Shown here in pieces: positions 15,386-24,711 of a stretch of 64,000 nucleotides of DNA (the stretch's first letter is position 1; each line of letters begins with the position of its first letter). The position numbers were made by a program, and so were the translations under genes. The stretch covers positions 1-64,000 of the forward strand of contig JAJEDJ010000057.1 in the NCBI GenBank assembly GCA_022821545.1, read 5' to 3'. The notes under the pieces were generated by a model. That model was not told the DNA's origin. It made no database searches and worked only from the letters and a program-made list of their open reading frames with translations. The stretch is from Caldilineaceae bacterium. GTDB taxonomy: Bacteria > Chloroflexota > Anaerolineae > Caldilineales > Caldilineaceae.

Positions 15386-16924
15386 TTGGACAACAGGTCT
15401 TTTCAGGCGATGCGTACAGAATCTGTTCCCCTGAACGGTGTAAGGACAATCGGCCGGCGGCACGCGGCTTACGAGTCATTTGCCGGCAGCGCTCGCCGTC
15501 TTCTGATAAACGCAGGCCTCTTTTTCCAGGCCATCTTGGCGATCGTCTTGCTGGCAGCCTGCGACACAGATAACGAGGTAATGTTCAACGAGGTGGAGTT
15601 GGATACACCGGCGGTTGCGCAGCTTTCGATCCCGGCGTTGCTCGAGCCGGCGTTTGACGGGGCGGGTGTTGCGCACTATGACCTCAAAATCGGAGAATCA
15701 CGCCACGACTACCGGCAGACAGCCCTGACGGACACCTATTCCTACAACGGCATGTCTGTGCTCGGCCCCACGCTTCGTCTCAGAACCGGAGACTCGGTGG
15801 TTATCAGCGTCACGAACGAGTTGGATGAGGTCACAACGACGCACTGGCATGGCGCCGACGTCCCGGCTGAGGACGACGGTGGACCCCACAGTTTTATCGA
15901 ACCCGGGACAACCTGGATAGCTGACTTCGACGTGATCCAGCCGGCAGCCACCCTCTGGTATCACCCCCATGTCCATGGTTCCACAGCCGAGCATGTCTAC
16001 CGCGGCGCTGCAGGTCTGATTATCATCGAAGACGACAACCCTGCTGCCGCAACGCTTCCCGCAACCTACGGCGTTGACGACATTCCGGTCATCATCCAGG
16101 ACAGGGACTTCACCGAGGACGGCCAGCTCGACTTCGCCATAGACGATGGCGGGGACGGAAAGCTCTATAGCACGCTGACGGTGAACGGCACGATCAATCC
16201 CTTCGTCGACGTGCCTGAAGGGTTGGTCCGGCTGCGGCTGCTGAACGGCAGCCAGGCCCGAATCTACGACCTCAGCGTCGAGGGGGCCGACATGACCAAG
16301 ATCGCCTCCGACGGCGGCTATCTGGCCAGCCCTGTCGCCCTCGACCAGATCGTGCTCGCACCCGGGGACCGGGCCGAGATCATCGTCAATGTCGGCATGG
16401 AGTCCGCCGCCTTGGTCGATAGCAGGTTAGGCCGGGTGCTGGAGCTGCGCCCGAACGGAGTAGCGTCAGGCACGGGTATGCTACCGGACAAGCTTGCCGC
16501 CATAGAGCGAATATCCGAATCGGAGATCACGGTGGACCGGAGCTTCGACATGGACGATGAGCGCTACTTCTGGCAGTTCGGCCCACGCTGGACAATTAAT
16601 AACGTCCAGTTCAACATGAGAAGGATCGACTTTGAGGTGCAACTCGGAGATACCGAGCGCTGGACTCTCTCGGGCGATGACGGCCAGCACGTGTTCCACC
16701 CCCACCAGATTCAGTTTCAGATATTGTCGATCAATGGCGAACCTCCGCCGCCTGAGGAATCAGGTTGGGAGGACACCGTGTTGGTGAATGACGAACGCGA
16801 CGTCGTTATTATCGCCCGATTCAACACCTATGCCGCTGAAGACACTCCATATATGTTCCACTGCCACATCCTAGATCACGAAGATCTGGGCATGATGGGA
16901 CAGTTCCTCGTCATTGATGAGTAA
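15386..16924 (+). CDS. multicopper oxidase, lipoprotein
   Basis: About 512 residues. A signal segment (LFFQAILAIVLLAAC) ends in a lipobox. All copper-binding clusters are present: HWHG (T2/T3), WYHPHVHG, HPHQIQ and the C-terminal HCHILDHEDLGMMG, whose Cys, His and Met residues form the type 1 site. The enzyme oxidises a substrate while reducing oxygen to water; metal oxidation or laccase-like activity are the likely options. Start: TTG 15386 has a strong Shine-Dalgarno (GAGGAGAGAG); ATG 15410 is the alternative. No copper-export genes are adjacent. Confidence 0.92.
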   Translation: MDNRSFQAMRTESVPLNGVRTIGRRHAAYESFAGSARRLLINAGLFFQAILAIVLLAACDTDNEVMFNEVELDTPAVAQLSIPALLEPAFDGAGVAHYDLKIGESRHDYRQTALTDTYSYNGMSVLGPTLRLRTGDSVVISVTNELDEVTTTHWHGADVPAEDDGGPHSFIEPGTTWIADFDVIQPAATLWYHPHVHGSTAEHVYRGAAGLIIIEDDNPAAATLPATYGVDDIPVIIQDRDFTEDGQLDFAIDDGGDGKLYSTLTVNGTINPFVDVPEGLVRLRLLNGSQARIYDLSVEGADMTKIASDGGYLASPVALDQIVLAPGDRAEIIVNVGMESAALVDSRLGRVLELRPNGVASGTGMLPDKLAAIERISESEITVDRSFDMDDERYFWQFGPRWTINNVQFNMRRIDFEVQLGDTERWTLSGDDGQHVFHPHQIQFQILSINGEPPPPEESGWEDTVLVNDERDVVIIARFNTYAAEDTPYMFHCHILDHEDLGMMGQFLVIDE

Positions 16925-17228
16925 CCTGGTGACCTGACGAGTGAATGCCGCCCGCAGCCACCGGAGCATCGAGAACTCAGTACTATCTCCTCATAGTTCT
17001 CTCCCTGTAAGATGCGTATGCCCTGGTTGTGCGGATGATTATAGATGACTTTCGGCACTCCCTGTGCTATCATTCTTTGTAATCGTCCATTAACGGTTGC
17101 CAGTTGTCGGGCAGTGCGCGGCCAGCGGGACCGTATACAAAACACCAGCCACAAACTGGGGCCTTTGCGGGGCGCGGCAGGTGCCTGCGCAAGGGTCTTG
17201 GACCACCGGTTTTAAGGAACGCGCCACC
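16925..17228. other. 304-bp gap upstream of the aminotransferase
   Basis: No gene is supported. An open frame runs into the aminotransferase from 17097 but shows no conserved sequence before residue 45, so it is treated as untranslated. Confidence 0.4.
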
Positions 17229-18437
17229 GTGTCATCGCCAGCAGCAGTTCGGGTCCAGTCTTTCGGCACCACCGTCTTCGCCGAGTATTCGGCCCTCTCT
17301 CTCGAATACGATGCCATCAATCTGGGGCAGGGCTTTCCCGATTTCCCCGCGCCCGATTTCGTGATTGAGGCGGCCCGCACCGCGCTGGCCTCCGGCTACA
17401 ATCAGTATGCGCGCAGCGCCGGTCATCCGCGGCTGGTGAATGCGCTGGCCGCCGTGTACAGCCCCGTCTTCGATCGCGAGCTGGATCCGCTGACGCAGAT
17501 CGTCGTGACCACCGGCGCGACCGAGGGCATCTACGCCACCGTGCAGGGGCTGGTGAACCCGGGCGACGAAGTGATCCTGATCGAGCCGTTCTACGACAGC
17601 TACCCGCCGTCGGTGATCATGGCGGGGGGGACACCGGTCTATGTCCCTTTGCGGCCCAGGCCCGGCGCCGCCAGCGCGGCCGACTGGCGGATCGACATGG
17701 AAGATTTGCGGGCCGCGATCAGCCCGCAGACCAAGCTCATCATTATCAATACCCCTCTCAACCCCGTCGGCAAGATGTACAGCCGCGAGGAGTTGCTGGC
17801 GCTGGCGCAGATCGCGCAGGAGCATGATCTGCTGGTTCTGAGCGATGAGGTCTACGAGTGGATGACCTACGACGGCACGCCCCATGTGCGCATTGCGACC
17901 CTGCCGGGCATGTGGGAACGTACGGTTACACTGGGCAGCGCCGGCAAGACCTTTTCAGTGACCGGCTGGAAGATCGGCTGGGCGATTGCGCCGGAACCGC
18001 TGGCGCACGCGGTGCTGATGGCGCACCAGTGGATCCCTTTTGCCGTGACAACGCCCCTGCAGGAAGCGGTGGGCGCGGCCTTTGAGCAGGTGGAGGAGCG
18101 CAACTACCTGCATGAACTGAGTGTCATGTATCAGGGCAAGCGGGAGATTTTGCTGTCGGCCCTCAACGATGTCGGACTTCCGCCGGTGACGCCCCACGGC
18201 AGCTACTTCATTCTGGTGGATACGACCGACCTGGACGCCCCTACGCCAACGGACGACCCGCGCGACGTGCAGATCTGCCGCTGGCTTACGAAGGAGATCG
18301 GCGTGACCGCGATCCCGCCCTCCGCATTTTACAACCCCGAACACAGCCATCTGGCCGAGAATGTCGCCCGCTTCTGCTTCTGCAAGACCGATGCGATTTT
18401 GGAGGCCGCGGCGACGCGACTGCGCACAAATCTGTAA
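17229..18437 (+). CDS. class I/II pyridoxal-phosphate aminotransferase (kynurenine/methionine type)
   Basis: A 402-residue fold-type I aminotransferase. Motifs: INLGQGFPDFPAPDFVIEAA near the N-terminus, TTGATEGIYATVQGLVNPGDEV, NTPLNPVGKMYSREEL, LSDEVYEWMTYDG (the cofactor-contacting Asp and Tyr) and SAGKTFSVTGWKIGW with the Schiff-base lysine. The arrangement is that of the kynurenine-oxoglutarate or methionine transaminase (YbdL-like) branch. It moves an amino group between an amino acid and a 2-oxo acid in the cytoplasm. Start: GTG 17229 with AAGGAA upstream; the longer frame has no family similarity. Confidence 0.88.
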   Translation: MSSPAAVRVQSFGTTVFAEYSALSLEYDAINLGQGFPDFPAPDFVIEAARTALASGYNQYARSAGHPRLVNALAAVYSPVFDRELDPLTQIVVTTGATEGIYATVQGLVNPGDEVILIEPFYDSYPPSVIMAGGTPVYVPLRPRPGAASAADWRIDMEDLRAAISPQTKLIIINTPLNPVGKMYSREELLALAQIAQEHDLLVLSDEVYEWMTYDGTPHVRIATLPGMWERTVTLGSAGKTFSVTGWKIGWAIAPEPLAHAVLMAHQWIPFAVTTPLQEAVGAAFEQVEERNYLHELSVMYQGKREILLSALNDVGLPPVTPHGSYFILVDTTDLDAPTPTDDPRDVQICRWLTKEIGVTAIPPSAFYNPEHSHLAENVARFCFCKTDAILEAAATRLRTNL

Positions 18438-18455
18438 CCCCTACAGCCAGCTACA

Positions 18456-18483
18456 GTGTCTCACGGCCAGTGTCTCACGGCCA
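18456..18483. repeat. 14-bp tandem repeat before the aminopeptidase gene
   Basis: Two exact copies of GTGTCTCACGGCCA (18456-18469, 18470-18483) are followed by a degenerate heptamer-like stretch (CACTGACC, GCTGACTG, GACACTGAAC) that runs up to the start codon. Confidence 0.7.
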
Positions 18484-18540
18484 GTGGCTCCACTGACCGC
18501 TGGATGCTGACTGTTGGACACCGACCACAGGACACTGAAC

Positions 18541-20088
18541 ATGGAACTTCGGGTAGAGCAGGGGAATATCGCTGAGAGCGATGTCGATCTTATTGTCGTC
18601 AACCTGTTCGCCGGCGTCACCGCGCCCGGCGGCGCGACCGGCGCCATCGACCGCGCCCTCAACGGCGCCATCAGCCGCCTGATCGCGCAGGGGGATTTCA
18701 GTGGCGAGGCCGAGACGACCGCGCTGCTGTATGCACGCGCGAACGGCGGCGCGGCCGGCGATGAAGCGGCTGACGCCGGCGGGCTGAGCGCCCCGCGGGC
18801 GCTGATCGTCGGTTTGGGCGGCAGCGAGCGCTTTGGGCTCGATCAGATCAGGCGGGCGGCGGCCGTGGCCGCGCAGGCTGCGGCCAAGCTCAAGGGCGTC
18901 AAGACGATGGCCACGATCGTTCACGGCGCCGGTATTGCCGGCCATGACGCAGACGCGGCAGCGCAGGAGGTGGCGCTGGGTACCCTGCTGGCCGGCTACC
19001 AACCCAGACGCTATGGACGCAAGCAGGAGGACGCGGGATTGACCAGTTGTACGGTCGTGGAGTACAGCGCGGCCAAGCTGGAGGACGTTGCGCGCGGGGT
19101 AGCCAGGGGAGAGGCGATCGGCCGCGCGGTGTGCAGCGCACGCGATCTTGTCAACGAGCCGGCCAATCTTCTGACGCCGCTGGAGATGGCCGCCCGCGCC
19201 CGGGCGATGGCGGCCGGCGTCGGCTTGAAATGCACGGTGCTGGACGAGGCCGCGATGCAGAAAGAGGGCATGGGGATCCTGCTGGCGGTGAGCCAGGGCA
19301 GCGCGAATCCGGCCCAGTTTGTCATTTTGGAACATGCGCCGCAAGGAGATTCGGAGGCGCCGCTGATATTTGTCGGCAAGGGCATCACATTCGACACGGG
19401 CGGTATCAGCCTCAAGCGCACCGGCGGCATGTGGGCGATGAAGGACGATATGGGGGGCGCGGGGGCGGTGATCGGCGCGATGGAGGCGATAGGCCGGCTT
19501 GGCGTCCCGCGGCGGGTCATCGGGATCGCGCCCTGTGTTGAGAATATGCCGGATGGCGAAGCGTTCCGGCCCGGCGACATCGTCACGGGTATGACGGGCA
19601 AGACGGCGGAGATTATCAGCACGGACGCGGAGGGGCGGCTGATTTTGGCGGACGCGCTGGCGTACGCCGCCCGTTTCGACCCGGTCGCGGTGGTGGACCT
19701 GGCGACGCTGACGGGCGCGATCGGCACGGCGCTTGGAATGCATATTCGCGCCGGACTCTTCAGCAACGACAGCTCTCTGGAGGAGAAGCTGATCGCCGCG
19801 GCCGACCACTGCGGGGAGCGATTATGGCCCCTTCCGATGGATGCGGAGTACGAGAAGCCGATCAAGAGCGACATGGCCGAGGTCAAGAACAGCGCCGGGC
19901 GCGCCGGCGTGAGCAGCAGCGCGAAGTTTATTGAACATTTCACTGAAGGCTACCCCTGGGCCCATCTGGACATTGCCAATATGGTCTTGGCCGACAGCCG
20001 GATCAATGCGGAGACGCCGAAGGGCGCGACGGGATACGGCGTCCGGCTGCTGGTCGAACTGGCGGAACGGGACGCGGCCGCCTCCTGA
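18541..20088 (+). CDS. pepA: leucyl aminopeptidase (M17)
   Basis: A 515-residue cytosolic metallo-aminopeptidase. It has the macro-like N-terminal domain and a C-terminal catalytic domain with the di-zinc site residues: FVGKGITFDTGGISLK (Lys, Asp), MKDDMGGAG and the signature STDAEGRLILADAL (Asp and Glu ligands plus the catalytic Arg). The active-site loop PLPMDAEYEKPIKSDMAEVKN is also typical. Length is normal. It removes N-terminal residues from peptides during protein turnover. ATG 18541 fits the family start. The sequence just before it is a short degenerate repeat with no clear Shine-Dalgarno. Confidence 0.94.
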   Translation: MELRVEQGNIAESDVDLIVVNLFAGVTAPGGATGAIDRALNGAISRLIAQGDFSGEAETTALLYARANGGAAGDEAADAGGLSAPRALIVGLGGSERFGLDQIRRAAAVAAQAAAKLKGVKTMATIVHGAGIAGHDADAAAQEVALGTLLAGYQPRRYGRKQEDAGLTSCTVVEYSAAKLEDVARGVARGEAIGRAVCSARDLVNEPANLLTPLEMAARARAMAAGVGLKCTVLDEAAMQKEGMGILLAVSQGSANPAQFVILEHAPQGDSEAPLIFVGKGITFDTGGISLKRTGGMWAMKDDMGGAGAVIGAMEAIGRLGVPRRVIGIAPCVENMPDGEAFRPGDIVTGMTGKTAEIISTDAEGRLILADALAYAARFDPVAVVDLATLTGAIGTALGMHIRAGLFSNDSSLEEKLIAAADHCGERLWPLPMDAEYEKPIKSDMAEVKNSAGRAGVSSSAKFIEHFTEGYPWAHLDIANMVLADSRINAETPKGATGYGVRLLVELAERDAAAS

Positions 20089-20172
20089 ACTGCCGTTGCA
20101 GGCAGCCGGGAGGCGAACGCCGGGAAGCGGAAGCCGGGGACTGAGAACTGTAGAACTGTAGGAGAGACAGGT

Positions 20173-20916
20173 ATGCGGATGAATACTGTGCGACGGTTGG
20201 TATGGGGTGTTTTCGGCGGTCTCTTTCTGGCGGGCGCGCTGCCGAAGTTGACGCTGGCCGCAGGGACGGAGCAGACGGTCGGGACGGAGATAACGACCGT
20301 GATGCCGGCGATGGTTCCGTTGCTGGGGGCGGCCGCGGGGATCGAGCGCCTGATGGAGCTGGGCTGGCACTACCTTGAGTGGGGCGCGCTGCGTTTTTTG
20401 GGCTGGCGGCCCAGCGATCTCAAGTCGCCCGGCTATGTCGCGTTCAAACGAAGCACCAGCCTGCTGGCGGGCATTTTCCTCGGCGTCGTGGTCTCCAACT
20501 ACAGCGGCATGCGTTTGATGGCCTATCTGGGCCAGTCCCTGCCCGGTTTTCTGGACCAGGTGCCGGACCTGTGGGACATTCTGGTCACAGGGCTGATGAT
20601 CGGGGCCGGCACCAAACCGGCGCACGACCTCCTGGGGATCATCACGCAGGTAAAGAACCTGATCGGCAGCACCGCCTTGAAGCAGAGGGAAGAGGCCGGC
20701 GCGGCTCTGGCCGACAGCATTCTGAAGCTGCGCCAGGCCGATGCCCCCGCGTCCTACCGTGTCGATGTGCCCGGTGTGGGCGCCACGCAGGTTCCCGGTG
20801 CCCCGGCCCAGGCTGCGCGCAACCGGATGCTGGATGAGAGCGGCGGCCGCCGCCGCGAACGCAACATCGACCGCTATGCAAACGCCCTGCACGACAACCT
20901 GTACAGCGGCAATTGA
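20173..20916 (+). CDS. membrane protein of unknown function
   Basis: A 247-residue protein with AGGAGA upstream of ATG 20173. It has an N-terminal signal or anchor segment (residues 8-29). There are further hydrophobic stretches around 45-60, 98-116 (LLAGIFLGVVVSNYSG) and 135-155 (DILVTGLMIGAGTKPAHDLL). The C-terminal third is hydrophilic, Ala/Arg-rich and probably cytoplasmic. The segment TGLMIGAGTKPAHDLLGIITQVKN is distinctive, but I cannot assign a family. It follows pepA by 84 bp and may be cotranscribed. Confidence 0.7.
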   Translation: MRMNTVRRLVWGVFGGLFLAGALPKLTLAAGTEQTVGTEITTVMPAMVPLLGAAAGIERLMELGWHYLEWGALRFLGWRPSDLKSPGYVAFKRSTSLLAGIFLGVVVSNYSGMRLMAYLGQSLPGFLDQVPDLWDILVTGLMIGAGTKPAHDLLGIITQVKNLIGSTALKQREEAGAALADSILKLRQADAPASYRVDVPGVGATQVPGAPAQAARNRMLDESGGRRRERNIDRYANALHDNLYSGN

Positions 20917-21005
20917 GGGGGGAGGGGAGAGAGGCCCACTCTCTGCCAACCTACACAATCACTGGACGCGAAAACGCCGGACCAGAGTAGATTCTAGCGA
21001 TTGTT

Positions 21006-21512
21006 CTATCTCCAACATTCTGTTCTGTCAGCGTACACTGCTGCCTCAGTTACTCTGTGCATCCTGTCGTTCGTCACTAGAATCAAGTTGTACTGGACGG
21101 CGACACTCACAATCCACAGATCGTTTTCCTGGATTCCGAGTTCTTTACCTGTGGTGCGATCAACTAGATCCTCAATGTATTTTCGAGTAAGCCTGCCACG
21201 ACGACTCCTCGGTGAGTGTGTGCGAAAGAGGTTGGCGCGAATCTCTGCATATGTATTGGCTGTATGCTTGTCGATATCCAGGACCTTGAAGCTATCCATC
21301 GCTCTTCTGACGGTGGACTGTCGTTGAACGTCGATAGAAGGGGCTATTTGTAGACCATACTCGACTTCAGCAATAGACACTGCCGAAACGTACACTATAG
21401 CATCGCCAAGTTCCTCTAGTCGGTTCCTTACGCTTCTGTGACTTGGCGCCCCATAGTCCCAGGATGCGCTGGCAATATTCGTATCCAAAAGATAACCCTC
21501 AATGGAGTCCAC
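21006..21512 (-). CDS. PIN-domain nuclease (VapC-like), partner of the methyltransferase
   Basis: A 168-residue PIN protein with all four acidic positions: LLDTN (Asp10), SIAEVEYG (Glu), and IQENDLWIVSVAVQYNLILVTND (two Asp). PIN toxins usually cleave tRNA or mRNA with divalent metal. It is somewhat longer than typical VapC and no small antitoxin gene lies next to it. Instead it starts 12 bp after the stop of a large DNA methyltransferase on the same strand, so the two are probably cotranscribed. Base composition is clearly more A+T-rich than the flanking genes, pointing to horizontal transfer. Confidence 0.85.
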   Translation of the reverse strand: MDSIEGYLLDTNIASASWDYGAPSHRSVRNRLEELGDAIVYVSAVSIAEVEYGLQIAPSIDVQRQSTVRRAMDSFKVLDIDKHTANTYAEIRANLFRTHSPRSRRGRLTRKYIEDLVDRTTGKELGIQENDLWIVSVAVQYNLILVTNDRMHRVTEAAVYADRTECWR

Positions 21513-21524
21513 AAAGTCATCCTG

Positions 21525-24053
21525 TCACAAACGTCTCATAGCGTCCGAGATAAGCGCGTCATCAATGACTGGCAACCGGCCGAGTGTCGATGTAGCTGAA
21601 GCTTGCTCCAATTCTTCCGACAAATATCGATGCCAAGGCATGTATGGCTTGAACCAGTTGGGAAAGTATTCCTTGAACTCGACAGGCCCAGGGCGAGACT
21701 GGTCAGAAAAGTAATCAAGGAGAATTCGTTCGGTACGAGGCGACAGATCGTATGACCGGAGAACTTCGGCATCAATCAGCCTAAGCAGATTACCACATGT
21801 ATCGTGGCCCTCCGCATCTGCCAGGATTCCGGCCAGCCACTGCTCACGCGCATCCGCGTACTTATGAACCAAAGTCGAGATAGCTTCGTCTTGGTCAGCA
21901 TGCAGATCAGGAATTGGGATTCCCAGTAGAGTCTGCCTACATACATCTCTTCCGCCTTCTCTAGTGGCCACGTATGCATTGGCAATAGGGCCGTTCAGGA
22001 TGGCGGCTAAAGTTTCCAGAGTTATCGAATTATCAGGCCAGATGCCGTGAAAATTCTGATAGCAGACCAACCCGAGATAGTCTATAGAGGCAACTACGCG
22101 CCACGCTCCTCGTGTCCTACGAGCTGAGTTGACCACCAATTTCTGCTGTTTCCAGGGATGCTTGTAAGCCGAGCCTCTCATGCGGTCCTTCGATACATTA
22201 AGATAGACCCTTTTACGAATCAAAAAAGGTTCCACCGCACTCTTCACCTTCTGAATGCCAGGGCTATACCCAGGGAGGTAAGTCTCTGAGACCAAATGAG
22301 ATTCGTTTGACCGGAACGGAACATTGTATTCAATCCCCCTGTGAATGTCCGCGACATCACTCAGTCGCTTCATTCGACTTGTAGCCTTCCAAACACTTTG
22401 AAGAGTTGGGAACCATATTCTGCTCTCGAATGTACTCGATGATACCTCAAAGTGATCCTCAGACTGCCGCGTCGGTTCATGTGTGAGATAAAAGTGCTCT
22501 AAGTCTCCTTTATCCACATCGCTTGTTCGGAGTCTGCCTTCTCGGCCGCCCTTCTTGGATGCCAACAGGAGCACTGCCTCCGCATCAGAATGGGTAAAAA
22601 CCTCGTCCGGGAGGGAAACCAACTCTATTGATGAGTATGACTGCCCGATCTCAGATCGAACTTGCCTATAGCCTCGCCCCACTAGGAACGAACGCGGCAG
22701 CACAAATCCGAGCAAGTCAGGAGGCCTTTGAAGTACTCTGTGAAGAATGGCAGCTGGCTTTCTGACGGACGAGAGGTGTCCATAATTTTCTCTCTCTTTG
22801 ACACCAATATTTTCAAAGGGGGGGTTGCACAGGACGATATGAGCAGCGTCCAACTCTTGATCAAAGAGGTCAGAACGCAGTGCGTCCGCACTGTAAAGTC
22901 GCCAGCCATCTGGATTGGGATAATCGGCTAGCATCAGAGATAGTCGGGCAACTTCCCTGGCAAAATCGTCTATCTCAATTCCACAAAGCATATTCACGAA
23001 GTATCGATGACGTTGCGCTGAGGTCATTTCAGGTGGCATGAGTTCTCGCATACGTTGCATCGCAGCAACGAGAAATACCGCGTGACCCGCGAATGGTTCG
23101 AATATGCGGCGCTGATCCAATGGTAAGTCTTCGAAGGGGAGGTGGCGAGTGATGTACTGTGCGATTGCTGGTGGAGTGCTGTGAATGCCGAATAGTCTCC
23201 TCGTTTCTGGCGCTACCAGCGTATTCTCATATACATATGCTAGGGCATCTACCGAAAGATTTTGAAAATGGAAGGCCTTCTTAACACGCTCCCAGGCAAC
23301 CTGTTGAGTCGATGAGTGACTGAGCACTGCTTCTGGAGACTCTTGCTTGAAATAGAAGGCTTGCACCGCATTGATAGTGAGGCGGGCCTCGTCCTTAAGC
23401 CAATCACCTGGATGACCTCTGTCGGCTAGAACTTTAGCGGCGATAAGCCTAAAGAGAAGGCGAAACAAAGGAGGATAATTGTCATCTGTGAAATCGGAGT
23501 CCCGTTGAAATTCTTCAATAGACAGTTCCACAGTTTCCTGTAACAGACGGTCAAGCTTTTCACGTGCTTGTTGCTCTAGAAGTGGGAGCAAGCCCAGATC
23601 GAAGAAGTCAAGCTGAGACGCGGCGCCCCGGCCAGCAGACTTTTCCCGCAGAATTCGTCTTGGAGACCAGTCATTTCGATTTCGTTCGAAAAAAACTTCA
23701 ACTTCCTCAGCCTTCACTTGCTCAAGAAACAGCGGTTCTCCCTGCCTGGTCATCTTCCAACGTTTAATGTGGTTATGGTGTACCTCGAGAATCTGAGGAG
23801 CGCCCAAAGAACGACACGTTGCAATCAGCGTGGGACCCTCCACGCCGTTAGCGAAGACAACACCGAAACACGCATTGCGATATGAAGGAGGTTCTTGAGC
23901 AAACGCAGCGAGCGGAATCCTGCCTACTGAGTATTCTGGAGCGAGAATATCCGCATACTCATAATTCTCTTGGAGCAAACTTCCGACATACCCTATTCCC
24001 GTGAGTCCTTGCTTCACGCGCCCATAGAGTTCGTTCTTATTGTGCTCGTGCAT
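21525..24053 (-). CDS. large N6-adenine DNA methyltransferase (restriction-modification type)
   Basis: 842 residues from ATG 24053 (MHEHNKNELYG), chosen over an upstream ATG (24155) because of the AGG before it. An N-terminal domain of about 150 residues is unassigned. Next comes an alpha-helical region (about 165-310), then the gamma-type methyltransferase core: motif I as EPFAGHAVFLVAA (about 318-330; usual form DPACGSGxFL) and catalytic motif IV NPPF (about 408). The C-terminal 400 residues should hold the target-recognition domain. No PD-(D/E)XK nuclease motif is evident. It lies in an A+T-rich island, directly upstream of a PIN-domain gene. It could be a modification enzyme, a type IIG-like fusion, or part of a BREX/DISARM-like defence system. 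Confidence 0.85.
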   Translation of the reverse strand: MHEHNKNELYGRVKQGLTGIGYVGSLLQENYEYADILAPEYSVGRIPLAAFAQEPPSYRNACFGVVFANGVEGPTLIATCRSLGAPQILEVHHNHIKRWKMTRQGEPLFLEQVKAEEVEVFFERNRNDWSPRRILREKSAGRGAASQLDFFDLGLLPLLEQQAREKLDRLLQETVELSIEEFQRDSDFTDDNYPPLFRLLFRLIAAKVLADRGHPGDWLKDEARLTINAVQAFYFKQESPEAVLSHSSTQQVAWERVKKAFHFQNLSVDALAYVYENTLVAPETRRLFGIHSTPPAIAQYITRHLPFEDLPLDQRRIFEPFAGHAVFLVAAMQRMRELMPPEMTSAQRHRYFVNMLCGIEIDDFAREVARLSLMLADYPNPDGWRLYSADALRSDLFDQELDAAHIVLCNPPFENIGVKERENYGHLSSVRKPAAILHRVLQRPPDLLGFVLPRSFLVGRGYRQVRSEIGQSYSSIELVSLPDEVFTHSDAEAVLLLASKKGGREGRLRTSDVDKGDLEHFYLTHEPTRQSEDHFEVSSSTFESRIWFPTLQSVWKATSRMKRLSDVADIHRGIEYNVPFRSNESHLVSETYLPGYSPGIQKVKSAVEPFLIRKRVYLNVSKDRMRGSAYKHPWKQQKLVVNSARRTRGAWRVVASIDYLGLVCYQNFHGIWPDNSITLETLAAILNGPIANAYVATREGGRDVCRQTLLGIPIPDLHADQDEAISTLVHKYADAREQWLAGILADAEGHDTCGNLLRLIDAEVLRSYDLSPRTERILLDYFSDQSRPGPVEFKEYFPNWFKPYMPWHRYLSEELEQASATSTLGRLPVIDDALISDAMRRL

Positions 24054-24450
24054 TGGAAACCTGCCTTTACTGCAGATTGCTGACACGCTGAGTCGTGTAC
24101 TTTGCAACCTCCTCTTGAGTTGCCCGTAGAAGAATTGACCCCCCGATCTCGCCAAGCCTTCTCGTCCAATTCGAACTCTCCAATCAGCCTCTCAATTGAT
24201 CCAAGAGGTCGCGGAGGTCTGGTTGGTCCCCTGCCAAATGCGATATCGATTGTCGTCTTCCACCCTCGAAACGCTTAACCCATGAAGCGCTTAACAGCAG
24301 AATGGGGGAATGTGATTCAAATGTCAAGTGTTTGGTTAACCCCAATCACAAGATCACGAAATAAAAAACCATGCATCTATCCGGCTATAGCCAACTCTGA
24401 TCAGAGCGCGCAATGCCGTTCGGTTAGAGCCCAATTGTAGAGTCAATGAT
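24054..24450. other. 397-bp A+T-rich leader of the methyltransferase gene
   Basis: The region holds the candidate promoter and direct-repeat operator described separately. A continuation of the methyltransferase frame to 24155 is open but unconvincing. No HicA-like gene, which would be the partner of the neighbouring HicB, is found here on either strand. Confidence 0.5.
24268..24327 (-). promoter_or_regulatory. methyltransferase-PIN promoter with direct-repeat operator
   Basis: On the minus strand a perfect TTGACA (complement of 24322-24327) lies 17 bp before CATTCT (complement of 24299-24304; weak -10). The two repeats GAAACGCTTAAC (24268-24279) and GAAGCGCTTAAC (24284-24295) match in 11 of 12 positions with a 16-bp period. 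They overlap the predicted start site, where a repressor would block transcription. The regulator is unknown. Confidence 0.45.
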
Positions 24451-24690
24451 TCAGTCATCCACGATCATGAACCGGCGCAGGCCAGCATCAAGCGCTCGCC
24501 CTTGGGATTCCGGTATAGGGTCGCCGAACTCACGTGAGGTGTCGAGCCAGAGTGCCGTCGCCGCGAAGATGTTATGGAACGCAACTTCCTGCGTGTCGCC
24601 GTGTGCCATGCAGCCGGAATATCCAGGCACTTCGGCCACGAATCTGTCGTCAGCATTGATCCGGTAGAGTACGACTTCGTATTTGTACAA
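24451..24690 (-). CDS. HicB-family antitoxin-like protein without HicA
   Basis: A 79-residue protein reading YKYEVVLYRINADDRFVAEV, with PGYSGCMAHGDT, LWLDTSREFGDPIPE: the complete HicB partial RNase-H-like fold. It starts at TTG 24690 with GGAAGAG upstream. HicB normally neutralises the small mRNA-interferase HicA encoded beside it. No HicA frame is found between 24054 and 24712, so this is an orphan. It follows the molybdopterin gene by 21 bp on the same strand. Some HicB-like proteins do act alone; the function here is open. Confidence 0.75.
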   Translation of the reverse strand: MYKYEVVLYRINADDRFVAEVPGYSGCMAHGDTQEVAFHNIFAATALWLDTSREFGDPIPESQGRALDAGLRRFMIVDD

Positions 24691-24711
24691 TACTCTTCCA
24701 GAACAACCCCC

